A stretch of 64,000 bases of DNA from Adiantum capillus-veneris (lineage: Eukaryota > Streptophyta > Polypodiopsida > Polypodiales > Pteridaceae), in the NCBI GenBank assembly GCA_014529385.2, contig CM043959.1, positions 93,692,529 to 93,756,528 on the forward strand, written 5' to 3'. Made by a program: the position numbers and the translations under genes. Shown in pieces: positions 23,337-34,240 of this stretch. Under the pieces are notes generated by a model. The model was not told the DNA's origin and searched no databases. It worked only from the letters and a program-made list of their open reading frames with translations. Numbering within the stretch: position 1 is the first letter of the stretch; each line of letters opens with the position of its first letter.

Positions 23337-23780
23337 TGCTTCTACCACTCCAGCTTTAGCAAAGAGCAATGAAAAACTCCATTACCTCTGTGTGTAGCAA
23401 CATTTCTCTCTCTACACTCATGATCACCAATTTCAATTCATAGGAGATTGAGCTGCACTCCCCCCTCTTTCTTCCCTCCACAACATAATCCTTTTCTCCT
23501 ATCTTTGAGTACTCTCCACTTCTTTCCTCCATAGCCACCTTCACCTGCTTGTAGCAGTCACCATTACACATTCTCTCTAATTTACTTGATTAACTAACAC
23601 AAATGTCATTCAATCCCCTACCACTACAAGACATTACTAACAATTCAAAACGATATCAATTAAACACTAATTTAAAGCAGGAGTACTCTACTGTTCAACT
23701 TGTCCGCTACAGAACCTTGGGTGCAAGGAAATCAACTTATGGGTTGATGGCCATATTTACCCTGGCAATCCAATGACCAA
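22801..23780. other. Unassigned pyrimidine-rich region
   Basis: It contains a C run at 23008-23027 and a (CT)n run at about 23299-23334. The segment 22791-22850 resembles LINE sequence that appears on the minus strand near 41590-41640 (GGGAATGGGGT, GGGCCTCTT). No gene is recognised. Confidence 0.4.
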
Positions 23781-26365
23781 TTGACCAATACATCACCGTC
23801 TTTTCGTTATATCACTGAGATATTCTGTTTAATTGGAGGTGGGAAATACGGATTGTTTGGCTACTACTGGAGATTATATTCAACTTTCGTCAATGAATGG
23901 GAAGCAAGAAAACATCTCTGTGATGCCTATTCATCATTGCAAGAGAAGTACGTGAAAGACATTCAGCAAGTCAGAGAGGAAGCCAACAATGAGAAGATGA
24001 AGCAGCTAAATGATGAGATATCAAAGCTTATTAAAAAAGCAGAGTATCAAAAAATGGAGCAAGAGTGATGTCTAGTTAATTATGTTCAGTTACAACACAC
24101 TGCACGTAATATGCACCGGAAAATTGATCATCTCACACACATTCCATTGGACTACCACATTCACAAGTACAAAAGACATGCAATGTCTATGCTATCTTCA
24201 AGCGGTGGAGCTCGAAAGAAACATTTTCGTCAAACTCGGTAGGAATACAGATGCAAGTTTCTAATTTCTTACATTTTTTGCAGGTTGCTGTAATATTATT
24301 TCAATATGCAAGAACTTGGCTCGGATGATGATGGGAATCGATTTTGATGCTCAAACGAGCGGACATACTCTACTACAGCATATCATCAAACCAAAGGAGT
24401 TGGTGGAGCTATTGGATGCTCCATCCAATGCTAGCATTGTTAATGTTTCGCACCAAAAGTATTTCAGTAAACTAAAGAGCATTTAGACTTTTCACACTAG
24501 GTCACATAGCAAAAGGTTTGTTTAGGTTGCTTCCAACACCTTATAGCGTCAGCGTTGCAAAAAGGTGCACCAATAATGATATTGCAAGCTTGTTGGGTGG
24601 ATTCCAATATGTGGAGTATGCCCTGCCTTTAGAAGAGAACAAATCCTTCCGTTACAACAAGTTCAATAATGTCTATGCTAACTTGTTGAAGCTCTAGGAG
24701 TCGATTGATCAAATTTTATGGGTTGATACAAGCAGAGTGTGATCGCAAAGTTATATTTGTGATGAAGCTTGATGAGTGCCATATTTTCAAAGGTCAACGG
24801 CTCGAAATGGTAAGCGTTACGCTTATGAACAGAGCCTTGGTGGGTGTTGGTGTTGAGCTAATGCCAATGAGAAGAGAAGCACTTGTTTAGGTGTTCAGTC
24901 CAAGAAGAATATTTGGTGGCTGGTAGCTTTTCATCTCCCATACAAGACACATGAGTCCCTCGAATGGTATTTTAATCACACCCCAATCGTTGAAGTCATT
25001 CGGCAACAACAAAAAGGACAATGATTGTAGGTTTCAGGTATGGGTACGTTCCAAGTGGAGTGGAATTTGATAGGAGACTTGAAAATTCTCAAGTGTATGT
25101 TAGGGTGCAAGCAAGGTGCAATGACCCTCTTTCCATGCATTTATTGCTGCCACAATAAAGTCTCATTAGGAACTGAGGGCAAGGGTTCACAGGCCAGCAA
25201 GTCAAAGGGCGGTAAGGGTAAGGGTGGCAAAGCTGCAATCAACTCTGTGAAAGGTGTGACCACTACACAAACAGTGGGTAAAGCACTACAACAATGGTTT
25301 CAAAGTATCCTCAGTTGTAACCAAAGTATACCCCCGGATGATCCAAATTGCGATCCTATTCTACCGATTCCTCTGATAAATGTGCATGTGTGCACTCTTC
25401 ATGCCTGTCTACTAATTCTTGACAAGGTGCTTATGCTCCATATTAACTATGCTTGGAATATGGAGCTTGTAGAAAGAAGGGAAGAGTGTATCAAAGAACT
25501 TGAATCTATTCTATCAAGTGTTGGCCTACATGGGGGTGCAGTAGAGTTATCAAAGGACAAGAAGGCATCTAGAAGAACAAAGGATCATCCTAATAAAATA
25601 TGTATGGGTGGTAGTAAGGCTAGGTATATGCTTTTAGATTATTCTGACTCCCAAAGTCCCAATGTTTCAGTTGTGGAAAAAGGTGTGTGATATTACCACC
25701 TACAGAGGTAACGAAGCAGCCCTAGGAATTAAGTGTGCTCGTGTGTAGCAGTTTGCAGATGATATTTTTGTTTCCTTGAAAAGGCAAAGCTAACCTTTGC
25801 TGAGATATCCACCTTAAATTTTGAATTATATAGTTTCACAAAACAAACGGTGGATGCATGAGAAGACGCACATAACACATTACATGGTGGATTGAACACT
25901 TTGTCTTTGTAGTAAAACACCATCAGTGTTTGAACTAAAGTTTTGATATTTTTGTAGCACATTATTTTTTCTTATAGTAGCTGGTTTTTTCTCGACACAT
26001 TCAGTTCATTGGGCATCTGGAGTAGCCAAGGGATGGGGTGCTCACACTATCAAGCAAAAGCAGTGTATTTTAAAAATACATGGCATGGAGGTGGGAGGAA
26101 AAAGAGCAATGTCCTACACAAAATGTTCAATTGGTTCTACAAAGTTTTAGCGAAGAGAGAAATGAAGAAGACTAGAGTGCAAAGAAGTTTGAAATGTAGA
26201 ATAGAGAAAGTGGTTAGCGTGAGGCAATCACAGTCATATCATGCTTCTAGTGCAAAAGATCAATTCCAACGATGGTTGGAGACAAGGCGACAAAATAACA
26301 GGCATTGGGTGGAAAACCAATACATTTTTGACACTAACCACTTCTATAGTAAACATACATTGTAA
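23781..26365 (+). pseudogene. Broken transposase-like gene of unknown family
   Basis: Several open pieces on the same strand look like one decayed gene. 23781-24068 is a helical segment, LCDAYSSLQEKYVKDIQQV, that continues past a TGA. About 24284-24480 follows a TTTGCAG acceptor-like site. 24705-24890 has IFVMKLDECHIFKGQRLEM. 25040-25690 has GDLKILKCMLGCKQGAMTLF then PCIYCCHNK, and VHVCTLHACLLILDK. 26009-26365 is basic. The GDLK...MLG...PCxYC pattern recalls transposase-like proteins seen in many eukaryotes, but I cannot assign a superfamily. No catalytic triad was proven and terminal repeats were not found. Confidence 0.45.
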
Positions 26366-26577
26366 TGCCATGTGATTTGTTGACGCCCCAATCAGTGGTT
26401 CCATGGGTCAAATTTCGATAATTTTGGAGTTTTTTTTTAATTTTTATTAGTATTATTGAGTTTTTAAGTTTTTTTTTAAAATGTACTAAATAAGTCAAAA
26501 CTCACAACTTGAAGTTCATTTCTTGATTTCACATTCTAGAAGATCCTCTCAAGCACAAACACGCACGCACTCATATC

Positions 26578-27406
26578 TTGTACCACATGGACGATTTACA
26601 CGATCAGACTGGTACTACGCACAACAATACCACCACAGCCACTCACACCACAAAAAATCCACAGACAGAATCCCATGCAGAATCTACAGCTTCAAATCCA
26701 CATCCACAACAAGAAGTGGATAACCTAGCACCCCAATCTTCTCCAGATACACAAAAGCCTTCCCAACCATTGAATCCAGATGATTTAACCATCATGCGAT
26801 ATATTTTTGGAGATCTCGGAGAATTAAACCATGCCAATCTCACACCTCTGCAATTTCAACTCTACACAAAGCCACACAAGAGACCAGAGCAACAAAAGAA
26901 GAACACTGAGGTTCGCTTGAAAATCCGGCTCCCTCGCCTGCTGTCACAGCAATTGGTGCTTAGGCCACCGCGAAAACCACACCGTGAAAGTTTTCACCGC
27001 GAGTCAAACAAAGAGTAATCAAGGTAATACCACGCGACCGGATTTCTAAAGCAAGAGAGGCCAAGAGGAGGAAAAGAATGAGGGAGATGGAAAAGAAAGA
27101 GGCAACTGAGAAGGAAGCAGAGAGAGTACAAGAAGAGCAAAGAAGACAGAGAGAGCAAGAGGAATGGCAGAGAGCCGAGGCCGAGAGAGCTCATTTAGAA
27201 AAATTACAAGCACGAGCAGAGGCAAAGATAAAGGCGAAAAAGGATAGAGCTCAAGCCACCCAGCAAGCAAAGGATGGGAGCTCAAGACCTTCACAAATAC
27301 CTCAAAGAGCCAAGCAATGTGCAAAGCGAAAAAAGGACAAGGTGACACTTGAAGAGTAACAAGCCCAAGAGGAGAGGAGGAAAAAGTATAAAGACGATCC
27401 TCCTCA
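26578..27406 (+). pseudogene. N-terminal, coiled-coil-rich extension of the H3-like pseudogene
   Basis: A Ser/Thr/Pro/Gln-rich frame (26578-27018) contains NPDDLTIMRYIFGDLGELNH. It overlaps another frame that reads KFSPRVKQRVIKVIPRDRI and then a long highly charged helix (MREMEKKEATEKEAERVQEE onward, 27078-27356). In that second frame stops occur at 26961 (TAG), 26985 (TGA) and 27357 (TAA), each replaceable by Gln or Arg through one C-to-T change. Read with the next feature, this would be a long basic and charged tail preceding a histone fold. Whether the two parts formed one gene is an inference from strand and adjacency. Confidence 0.4.
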
Positions 27407-27787
27407 ATGGGCCAACAGGCGTCTCCTCCACCACCACCAACATCAGTGAAAAAGAGAAGATAGAAGCCAGGTATGTTTGCTCTGCGTGAGATCAAAAAAT
27501 ATCAAAAGAGCACTAAGCCAAACATATCCAAAGCGGCCTTCTTTCGCGTGGTGAGAGAGATGATGAACGAATATAGCGATTATGTTACACGTATACAAAG
27601 TGCATCTTTACTCGCCATACAAGATGCCGCCAAAGACATTTTAATACAGCTTTTTCAGAATTTTGTCTCCTGTATGGTGCATGCTAAGCGTGTACCATTG
27701 AGAAATATGGATTTAGCTTGAGCAATCAATTTACGAAATGAAAGATGCCTTCATCAAAAATATTTTATCCCATGTACTCTCTCTTGA
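27407..27787 (+). pseudogene. Histone H3-fold protein, centromeric-H3-like, interrupted by two stops
   Basis: The frame reads a proline-rich stretch, SVKKRR, a TAG (27461-27463), then KPGMFALREIKKYQKST. This is the H3 signature leading into the alpha-N helix (canonical KPGTVALREIRKYQKST). AAFFRVVREM matches alpha-1, ASLLAIQDAAKDILIQLF matches alpha-2, and VHAKRVPLRNMDLA then TGA (27719-27721) and AINLRNER match alpha-3 and the C-terminus. Loop 1 (EYSDYVTRIQSA) is one residue longer than in canonical H3 and contains VTR, and AAFFR resembles the centromeric type. These favour a CENH3-like origin. H3 proteins pack DNA in nucleosomes; CENH3 marks centromeres. The two stops make this copy a pseudogene. 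Confidence 0.8.
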
Positions 27788-27939
27788 TGAGACTTGTAAT
27801 CTTTTCCTATAATATCAAATGTCGAATTTCTACCATTCCATGCAATTGTTCAACTTTATTTGTACATTGTTTTTTATAAGTATTCGAATTGTTGGGTATG
27901 TTAAATTTAAGATGACCACCACGGCACACAGCTCGTCCG

Positions 27940-28250
27940 GTAGTGTCAGCATGCACAAAACCTCAAACATGCAGCCACCGGGGGGTCGGGAGACACGTCT
28001 GGGTGATTCATTTGCAAAACGGGGCGACAGGGGAGGTGTACAGCACTGCCAGATTTTCTCCTTGTGCGTTGTGGTGCACAAGGTCTTCTTTTGCCCCTTT
28101 CGACCACGCCGAGCATCGTCGTGGTCATTTGTGGCCCGGTTGACCCTGTATGCCCCCCCCCCCCCATTGCCCCGTCTCACAAAAGAATCACCAAGACATG
28201 TCCCCCAGTCGCCCGGTCACTGCATGTTCGAGGTTATGTGTATGTGTTGC
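27940..28250. repeat. Long imperfect foldback, about 90-bp arms
   Basis: The left arm (about 27951-28041) contains AACCTCAAACATGCAG, GGGTGATTCATTTGC and ACGGGGCGACAGGGG. Its reverse complement reappears at about 28148-28242 (CTGCATGTTCGAGGTT, AGAATCACC, TTGCCCCGTCT). Arm identity is roughly 75-80% by eye with a loop near 105 bp. The overlapping open frames on both strands follow from this symmetry and are not genes. Confidence 0.75.
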
Positions 28251-28536
28251 AGCAAAAATTAAATTTGTTGGACAATATGAATCAGAAAAAAAAACAAGTA
28301 CTGAATATAGTCAAAAATCGTTGAGAAAAACACTTATTCTGTATTGATTTGGATATTACATCATGGTCAACTATTTTTTCTATGAGTTACAGCTGTCGAT
28401 ATGGGGTGAATGGATGACTTGACACCAAGGGAATTTACAATTTCCTCTAGGTTTGTCAACCCTTGACCTAGGCTCAAGGTGCAGTGGGAGAGGACTGAGC
28501 CTGGGTCCTTGCCTGTAAAGGCATACAATGCTGTCT

Positions 28537-28625
28537 CTCAGTCCACCAATATACATTTGTGAGCATTTAGGCAGCATACACAGGTTTCCTCTCGGTCCAC
28601 CAATATACATTTATGAGCATTTAGG
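28537..28625. repeat. 54-bp direct repeat, two copies of a 34-bp core
   Basis: CTC(A/G)GTCCACCAATATACA followed by TTT(G/A)TGAGCATTTAGG occurs at 28537 and again at 28591. Confidence 0.85.
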
Positions 28626-28727
28626 GTGAGAAAATCTTCAGGGAGTATGGCACTTAGTGGTTTTCACTTTAGTAGCTTTGCAGAACCATTCTTGGAGAAC
28701 TCTGTGTGAGCAACTCTAAGAATCGAT

Positions 28728-28812
28728 GGCCCGAGGTGGCTCAGGTAGTACCAAAGCGAGCTATCCCTACCCATGGATACATGGTGCGAACTTCCAGTAC
28801 GCATTGCAAACT
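28728..28812 (+). mobile_element. Possible tRNA-derived SINE head
   Basis: GAGGTGGCTCAGGTAGTA resembles a pol III A box. About 50 bases on, GGTGCGAACTTCC resembles a B box (GGTTCGANTCC). No full cloverleaf folds convincingly and no tail or target duplication was identified, so this is only a candidate. Confidence 0.3.
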
Positions 28813-28847
28813 TATCAACATGGTATGCCGTCCGGAAAGCATTTTAA

Positions 28848-29017
28848 TTGACTTTAACACTTGTAGTAAGGAATAATAGACAATCCACCAGGTTAAGATT
28901 TTTTTACCTCAAGTTCCTCATTCTTCTCTTCAATTATTTTTTTTGTAAGATTGATGCTAGATTGATCATCTCTACCAATCGCGATCAATGGTTTGTGTGG
29001 ATGAAATGCGCTTTCCG
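28848..29017. other. Short unassigned segment
   Basis: AT-rich sequence between the SINE-like block and the duplicated module. Nothing is recognised. Confidence 0.4.
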
Positions 29018-29203
29018 GTACGCTTTCGTAGAAAGAGGCACATGATCCACAAGTGTACTTTCTACTATTTGCACCCACTTCTACTCGTTCTCATTAGCGA
29101 CGAAAGAGAGGCTTGCTAGTAGATCTTGCTCTTCAAAGTCAATTTGAAAATTGACTTTCTTTTCCTTTCTGGGATCCTTCATGCCCGTATAGATGGCTAG
29201 CAC
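29018..29203 (-). pseudogene. Side module X, copy 1 (coding-like, with stop)
   Basis: A 186-bp block repeated 1377 bp downstream at 30395-30580. On the minus strand it reads a coding-like peptide with GMKDPRK, VNFQIDFEEQDL, ASLSF and VESTLVDHVPLST. This copy has a TAG after NENE where copy 2 has CAG. I do not recognise the protein. It directly abuts an LTR copy in both places. Confidence 0.6.
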
Positions 29204-30393
29204 TGTCGTGACACGTACATAGTGTGAAATAAAAATATTCACCTCACTCTTGACACTTCTCAATGTATGAAAATAAAAGAAATCATGTACATATTGTGAT
29301 ATATATTGAAGCGTCTATTGCGGTCATTATCATGTACATACCTATCCGGGGAGTGGTGGCCCTGGATGTGGCGCATTTGTGTGCTTTTCTACTTGATAAG
29401 ATTCTTAATTTGGTTTGAAAATGTACATAGTCCAAGTGTTTCATGGTGGCACGCCCATCTCACCTATAAAGACTGATGCGGAAAAAAACTGCCAAAAATA
29501 GCAACTAACAGGCGCTATTGCAGAATTATATGAAAAGTGACCCAAAATGGTATATTACTGAAAAATGATGCTTGTCTATGACTTTTATGCTTATGCCAGT
29601 GATCCCACAAATTTAAGAATTTTCCTAACTCTGCTTGGGATTTTTTGCATAAAAAATGACATTTTTTGGGTAAAAATGAGCTGAATGACCTAGTTTTGGT
29701 CCAAAGTGGATAAATGGCCCAGAAATTGACACATCATCTCATATTGCCGTGGGTAAGAGAGAGAGGGTGGCTTTTTACATAAAAAACCTACAATTTTGCT
29801 CTACTGTGCGATAGCTTCCATGGTTGCCCAGTCTATGTGTGTTGCAGTCCCGCCTCTTCGCAATCTTGTATCTGATCTTGTGAGGGAGTGAATTAGGGTT
29901 TCCCCTTATCAAAATTGTGTGTGGGATTCACTTTAGAAGCTCATAAATCTCTGCAAAATCAGAAAATTGTCTTCGTGAAGGTGGAAGCTCGAGCATTTCT
30001 TTCAACTGTTTGATGTTACGACTATGTAATTGGGGGCGAGGCTACATGATACCATGAAAGAGGTTTGGGTTTTGATTGAGAATTGTGCTTGTATGAGCAT
30101 TGAGATTTCATGACTGAAACTTTAGTGTTGTTCAATGGTCTTATTAAGTGAACTTGAATGTGATTTGGTGATCCTCTCATCATAATCTCGACTATGAAAA
30201 CAAGCAGACTCCAAGCACGATAGGAACGAGGGTTTGTGACCTTTTGTCGCAAACGCTCTTAAATCTTTAGTCACCCTTAGAAAGATGGTTGGTAATTCTC
30301 CACAAATGCTTTTTCACAAAGTGTTTGTGACTCTCATCACGAACTCTCACAGCTAGAGGTTTTGCACCTTCCCAGCAAGACAGCACACATTTC
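29204..30393 (+). mobile_element. Extra LTR copy of element A (LTR1)
   Basis: It starts TGTCGTGACACGTACATAG and runs to about ...GCACACATTTCG. It aligns along its length with the LTRs at 30581-31756 and 37773-38964, including CTCACTCTTGACACTTCT, GGGGGCGAGGCTACATGATA and AGAGGTTTTGCACC. It has no element interior of its own; module X lies on both sides of it. Confidence 0.85.
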
Positions 30394-30394
30394 G

Positions 30395-30580
30395 GTACGC
30401 ATTCGTAGAAAGAGGCACATGATCCACAAGTGTACTTTCTACTGTTTGCACCAAGTTCTGCTCGTTCTCATTAGGGAGGAAAGAGAGGCTTGCAGGGAGA
30501 TCTTGCTCTTCAAAATCAATTTGAAAATTGACTTTCTTTTTCTTTCTGGGATCCTTCATGCCCGCATAGACGGCTAGCAC
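30395..30580 (-). pseudogene. Side module X, copy 2 (open frame retained)
   Basis: This is the same block as 29018-29203 with about 90% identity by eye. The minus-strand frame stays open across the block (part of a 75-codon frame at 30580-30353): MLAVYAGMKDPRK, VNFQIDFEEQDLPASLSF, VPLSTNAYR. It could be a captured host-gene exon or a lineage-specific accessory sequence. The family is not recognised. Confidence 0.6.
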
Positions 30581-31756
30581 TGCCGTGGCACGTACATAGT
30601 GTGAAATAAAAATATTTACCTCACTCTTGACACTTCTCGATGTATGAAAATAAAAGAAATCATGTACATATAGAGATACATGTTGAAGTGTCTACTGCAG
30701 TCATTATCATGTACATACCTATCCGGGGAGTTGTGGCCCTGGATGTAGCGCATTTGTGTGCTTTTCCACTTGATAAGATGCTTAATTTGGTTTGAAAATG
30801 TACATAGTCCAAGTGTTTCATGGTGGCACGCCCATCTCACCTATAAAGACTGATGCGGGCAAAGACTGCAAAAAATAGCAAACCAGGCGCCGTTGCAGAA
30901 TTACATGAAAGTGACCCAAATGGTATATTGATGAAAAATGATGCTTTTCTATGCTTTTTATGCTTATTCCAATGATCCCACAAATTTAGGGATTTTCCTA
31001 ACTCCGATGGGGATTTTTCGCATCAAAAATGGTATTTTTTGGGGAAAAAATGAGCTGAAATGACCTAGTTTTGGTCCAAGGTGGAAAAATGGCCCCAAAA
31101 TTGACACATCATCTCATACTTCTGTGGGGAAGAGAGAGAGGGTGGCTTTTTATAGAAAAAACCTTCAATTTTACTCTATTGTGCAATAGCTTCCATGGTT
31201 GCCCAATCTATGTGTGTTGCAGTCCCGCCTCTTTGCAATCTTGTATCTGAGCTTGTGATAGAGTGAATTAGGGTTTCCCCTTATCAAAATGGTGTGTGAG
31301 ATTCACTTTAGATGCTCATAAATCTCTGCAAAATCAAAAAATTATCGTCGTGAAGGTGGAAGCTCGAGCATTTCTTTCAAATGTTTGATGTTACGACTAT
31401 GTAAATGGGGGCGAGGCTACATGATACCATGAAAGAGGTTTGGGTTTTGATTGAGAATTGCGCTTATATGAGTGTTGAGGTTTCATGGATAAAACTTTAG
31501 TGTTTTTCAATGGTATTTTAAGTGAAATTGAATGTGATTTGGTGATCCTCTCATCATAATCTCGACTACAAAAACAAGCAGACTCCAAGCACGATAGGAA
31601 CGAGGGTTTGTGACCTTTCTGTCACGAACGCTCTTAGATATTTAGTCACCCTTAGAAAGAGGGTTGGTAATTCTCCACAAAAGCTTTTTCACAAAGTGTT
31701 TGTGACTCTCATCAAGAACTCTCACAGCTAGAGGTTTTGCACCACACATTCCGACA
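30581..31756 (+). mobile_element. 5' LTR of element A (LTR2)
   Basis: It begins TGCCGTGGCACGTACATAG and ends ACACATTCCGACA at 31756. Compared with LTR1 and LTR3 it lacks about 17 bp near its end (TTCCCAGC.AGA.... before ACACATT). Confidence 0.85.
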
Positions 31757-31839
31757 TTTCTGGTGAACCTAACACGAAGCAGCTAGGGTGAGGGTTGAAA
31801 ATTTTATTTTGAAAGGTTTAATTACAAATAATTAATTCT

Positions 31840-33270
31840 ATGGATCAGCAAGATCAACAAGGCATGCGTTTTGATCAAGGCACAATGAAAATGCTTCAAG
31901 CATTCGCCACGTTTATGCAACAACAACAAGCTGCAGAAAGAAGAGAGGTGTCAACAACCAAATCCCTTCAAGCTATTGTGAACAAAACGGACCAATTTGA
32001 AGGGAAATATGTCACAAAGTTTCTTCGCGGTTATGTGAAGGAGATGGATCTATAATGGGTTCCAGAGGTGGACATGATTGGTAGTTTTGAGCTTGTTGTG
32101 GTCCCTTAGATTAGAGACCATGTAAGGGGAATCAAGGAGGAGCATGGAGATTAAGGTTGGGAGAAATTCAAATTATTCCTAAAGGAGTAATACTTCATGG
32201 AGGACTCTGAAAGGGTTACAAAAAGGACCTTCTTGGAATGGGTTAAAAGGCCAAAAGAAGGAATTTCTATCACCGAACTGTTGAGAGAGTTTGAGCGGCG
32301 CTATGCTCAGCTATCAAGAACAGAGCGAGCCACGTTGGATAGTGAAAAGACTAAATTGTTCCTTCAAGCTGCAGGTTCTGAGCTCCGAGAAAAGCTAGAG
32401 CTACTCCTTGAAGACAAGAATATAGAACAAGGTCTTAAGGCTCAGTGGAAAGAGGTTGAAGACGCAATCTCACTGCTTGCTAAGAGGCAATGTTGTAGGG
32501 ACAAGATGGTGGTGAATGGTACTACCTCTCCTCTTAGCACGTCAAAGATTCCACCAAAGCCTACTGTTGTGAGTCCAAAAGGTGATAATTCAATGATTGA
32601 TAAGCTTGTTAAGGGCATGCGACAAATGAAGTTAAACCTAACAAGTCTTGAAGACAAAGGACAACCTGCTCTGCAGGACAAAAATCCCAAACCAAAGAAG
32701 GATTTGTGCACAAGTGCATATGGTGTGATGGCACAGACCATGGCTGAAGGGATTGTGATAGCTTTAGTGATGCCTTAAAACGAGATCTTGTGTTTTTTAA
32801 GGATGGCAAGATCCATCTACAGGAGACAGGTATGCCATTAGGAACTAACTTTGGAAAAGGAGGTATGCGGAAGTTAGTGGACGATATGGCAACTAGTCAT
32901 GCTATTTCTGCAGTGGAGGCCGCTACCTATGGGACAAAGATAGAGCTAATTACAAAGAAAGTGTTAAAGTATACTCCAACTAATTTTGAGGAGTTTGATA
33001 GCTTGTGGCTAGATGCAGTAGCCTGAGCCAAAAAAAGGAAAGGTAGCTAAACAGGTATTGCATGAATTTGGTGATTGCAAACGCCATACAACAGGTTGGG
33101 ATGACCCTGTGGACTCTTTATCAGTGCATGCGTATCTTGCAAAATGCTATAACAATGAAGCAATTGTGGAAGAGAAGCATAGACGTGAGAATGGAGATGC
33201 AGGACCTTCTACTTCAAAGAGGGTTACAAGAGCCGGAGGAAGAAAGGATCCAGGACCTTCTTATTAGGTT
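31840..33270 (+). pseudogene. Element A Gag remnant
   Basis: The start is MDQQDQQGMRFDQGTMKMLQ, about 84 bp after the LTR. Stops break the capsid-like region at 32053 and again before 32197. The piece 32197-32778 contains FLEWVKRPKEGISITELLREF. After a frame change a zinc knuckle CIWCDGTDHGRRDC (C-x2-C-x4-H-x4-C) can be read around 32715-32760. The downstream Gag linker follows in 32790-33267 (LGTNFGKGGMRKLVDDMATS). Gag coats the RNA in virus-like particles. Several TAA and TAG stops sit where Gln would fit. Confidence 0.7.
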
Positions 33271-33279
33271 CCATCACAT

Positions 33280-34240
33280 GTGCCTACTCCTCCTGAGATT
33301 CCTATGGAGGAGGCATCTACAAGGAAGAAGAAAGAACAAGGAAAATCTAAAGCAAAAGACCCTATATACAAACTAAAATCTGCCATTGAAGCTGCCACAA
33401 ACTTAAAGCAGGTATTGGAGGAAAGGATTTTGGATAGCAAAGTTGAGTTTACCTTGGGTGCGGTTCTAGGCATTGTTAAACGTGAGTTTCATGAAGAAAT
33501 TATAGATATCCTAATAAGAAAGAGGCAAACTCTCACTAAGTCTATTCCTCCACAGTCTGAGGGTGAAGGCGAGTCACTTAAGGCACATGGAATACATGTC
33601 CAAGAGAGTGATTGTGATGAAAGTGTGGTAGGATGCTACCAGTCTTCTCGAAGAGCTCCACATGCTAGATTTGCAGATGATGACGATGATGATGAAGCCT
33701 CCTATAAAAGCCACTACTCCAAAAGTCATTTGGCAAGTGCTACAACAAAAACTTTAGTGAAGGTGGGTGATCTTGAGGATCCATATGTTGCATTGACAGA
33801 TCATGGCTCTGAGATCAATCTTATGTCCAAGAGTATTTACATGAAGGGTAAGTGGCCGATAGATACAGACCTTGGGTGGATGATTAGAGATGCAAAAAAC
33901 TAATCAAGAGAGATGTATGGGGCTTGTACAAATGTGAAAGTGACGATTGGTAATGTGAAGGATGAGCAAAACTTCTTTGTGCAGGAGATGTCTACCTATC
34001 CTCTTATCCTTGGTCAGTCATACATCAAAAACCGTTCGCATGGAAATAAAGGTCTTGGATAATGGTTCTACTTATGCTAGGGTAAAGAGCAGAGAAGGGA
34101 AGCGAGTTGTGCAATTTTTTATTGTGTGTGTGAATCACGAGAGGAACGACAATAGTCTTCGTGAGTATCCTCTACCAAAAGTAAACAAAGAGTCCAAAGA
34201 GTGCATGGAGACAAGGGGTTTTGGCCATGTACCATTGTGA
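33280..34240 (+). pseudogene. Element A Gag C-terminus and retropepsin
   Basis: It contains LEERILDSKVEFTLGAVLGI and the protease motif ALTDHGSEINLMSKS, i.e. D-H-G in place of the usual D-[ST]-G. Element B has the same ALIDHGSEINLMSKS, so the substitution belongs to the lineage. PLILGQSYI is the second protease loop. A TAA at 33901 and a frameshift near 34030 break it. The frame ends RGFGHVPL then TGA (34238-34240), the same place as in element B, where Pol takes over in the -1 frame. Confidence 0.8.

Noticed and set aside
27819..28324. Several overlapping open frames on both strands
   Set aside because: The segment is a GC-rich foldback; the symmetry and low stop density explain the frames.
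28728..28812. A tRNA gene
   Set aside because: A-box-like and B-box-like motifs are present, but no full cloverleaf or anticodon stem was found; kept only as a weak SINE candidate.
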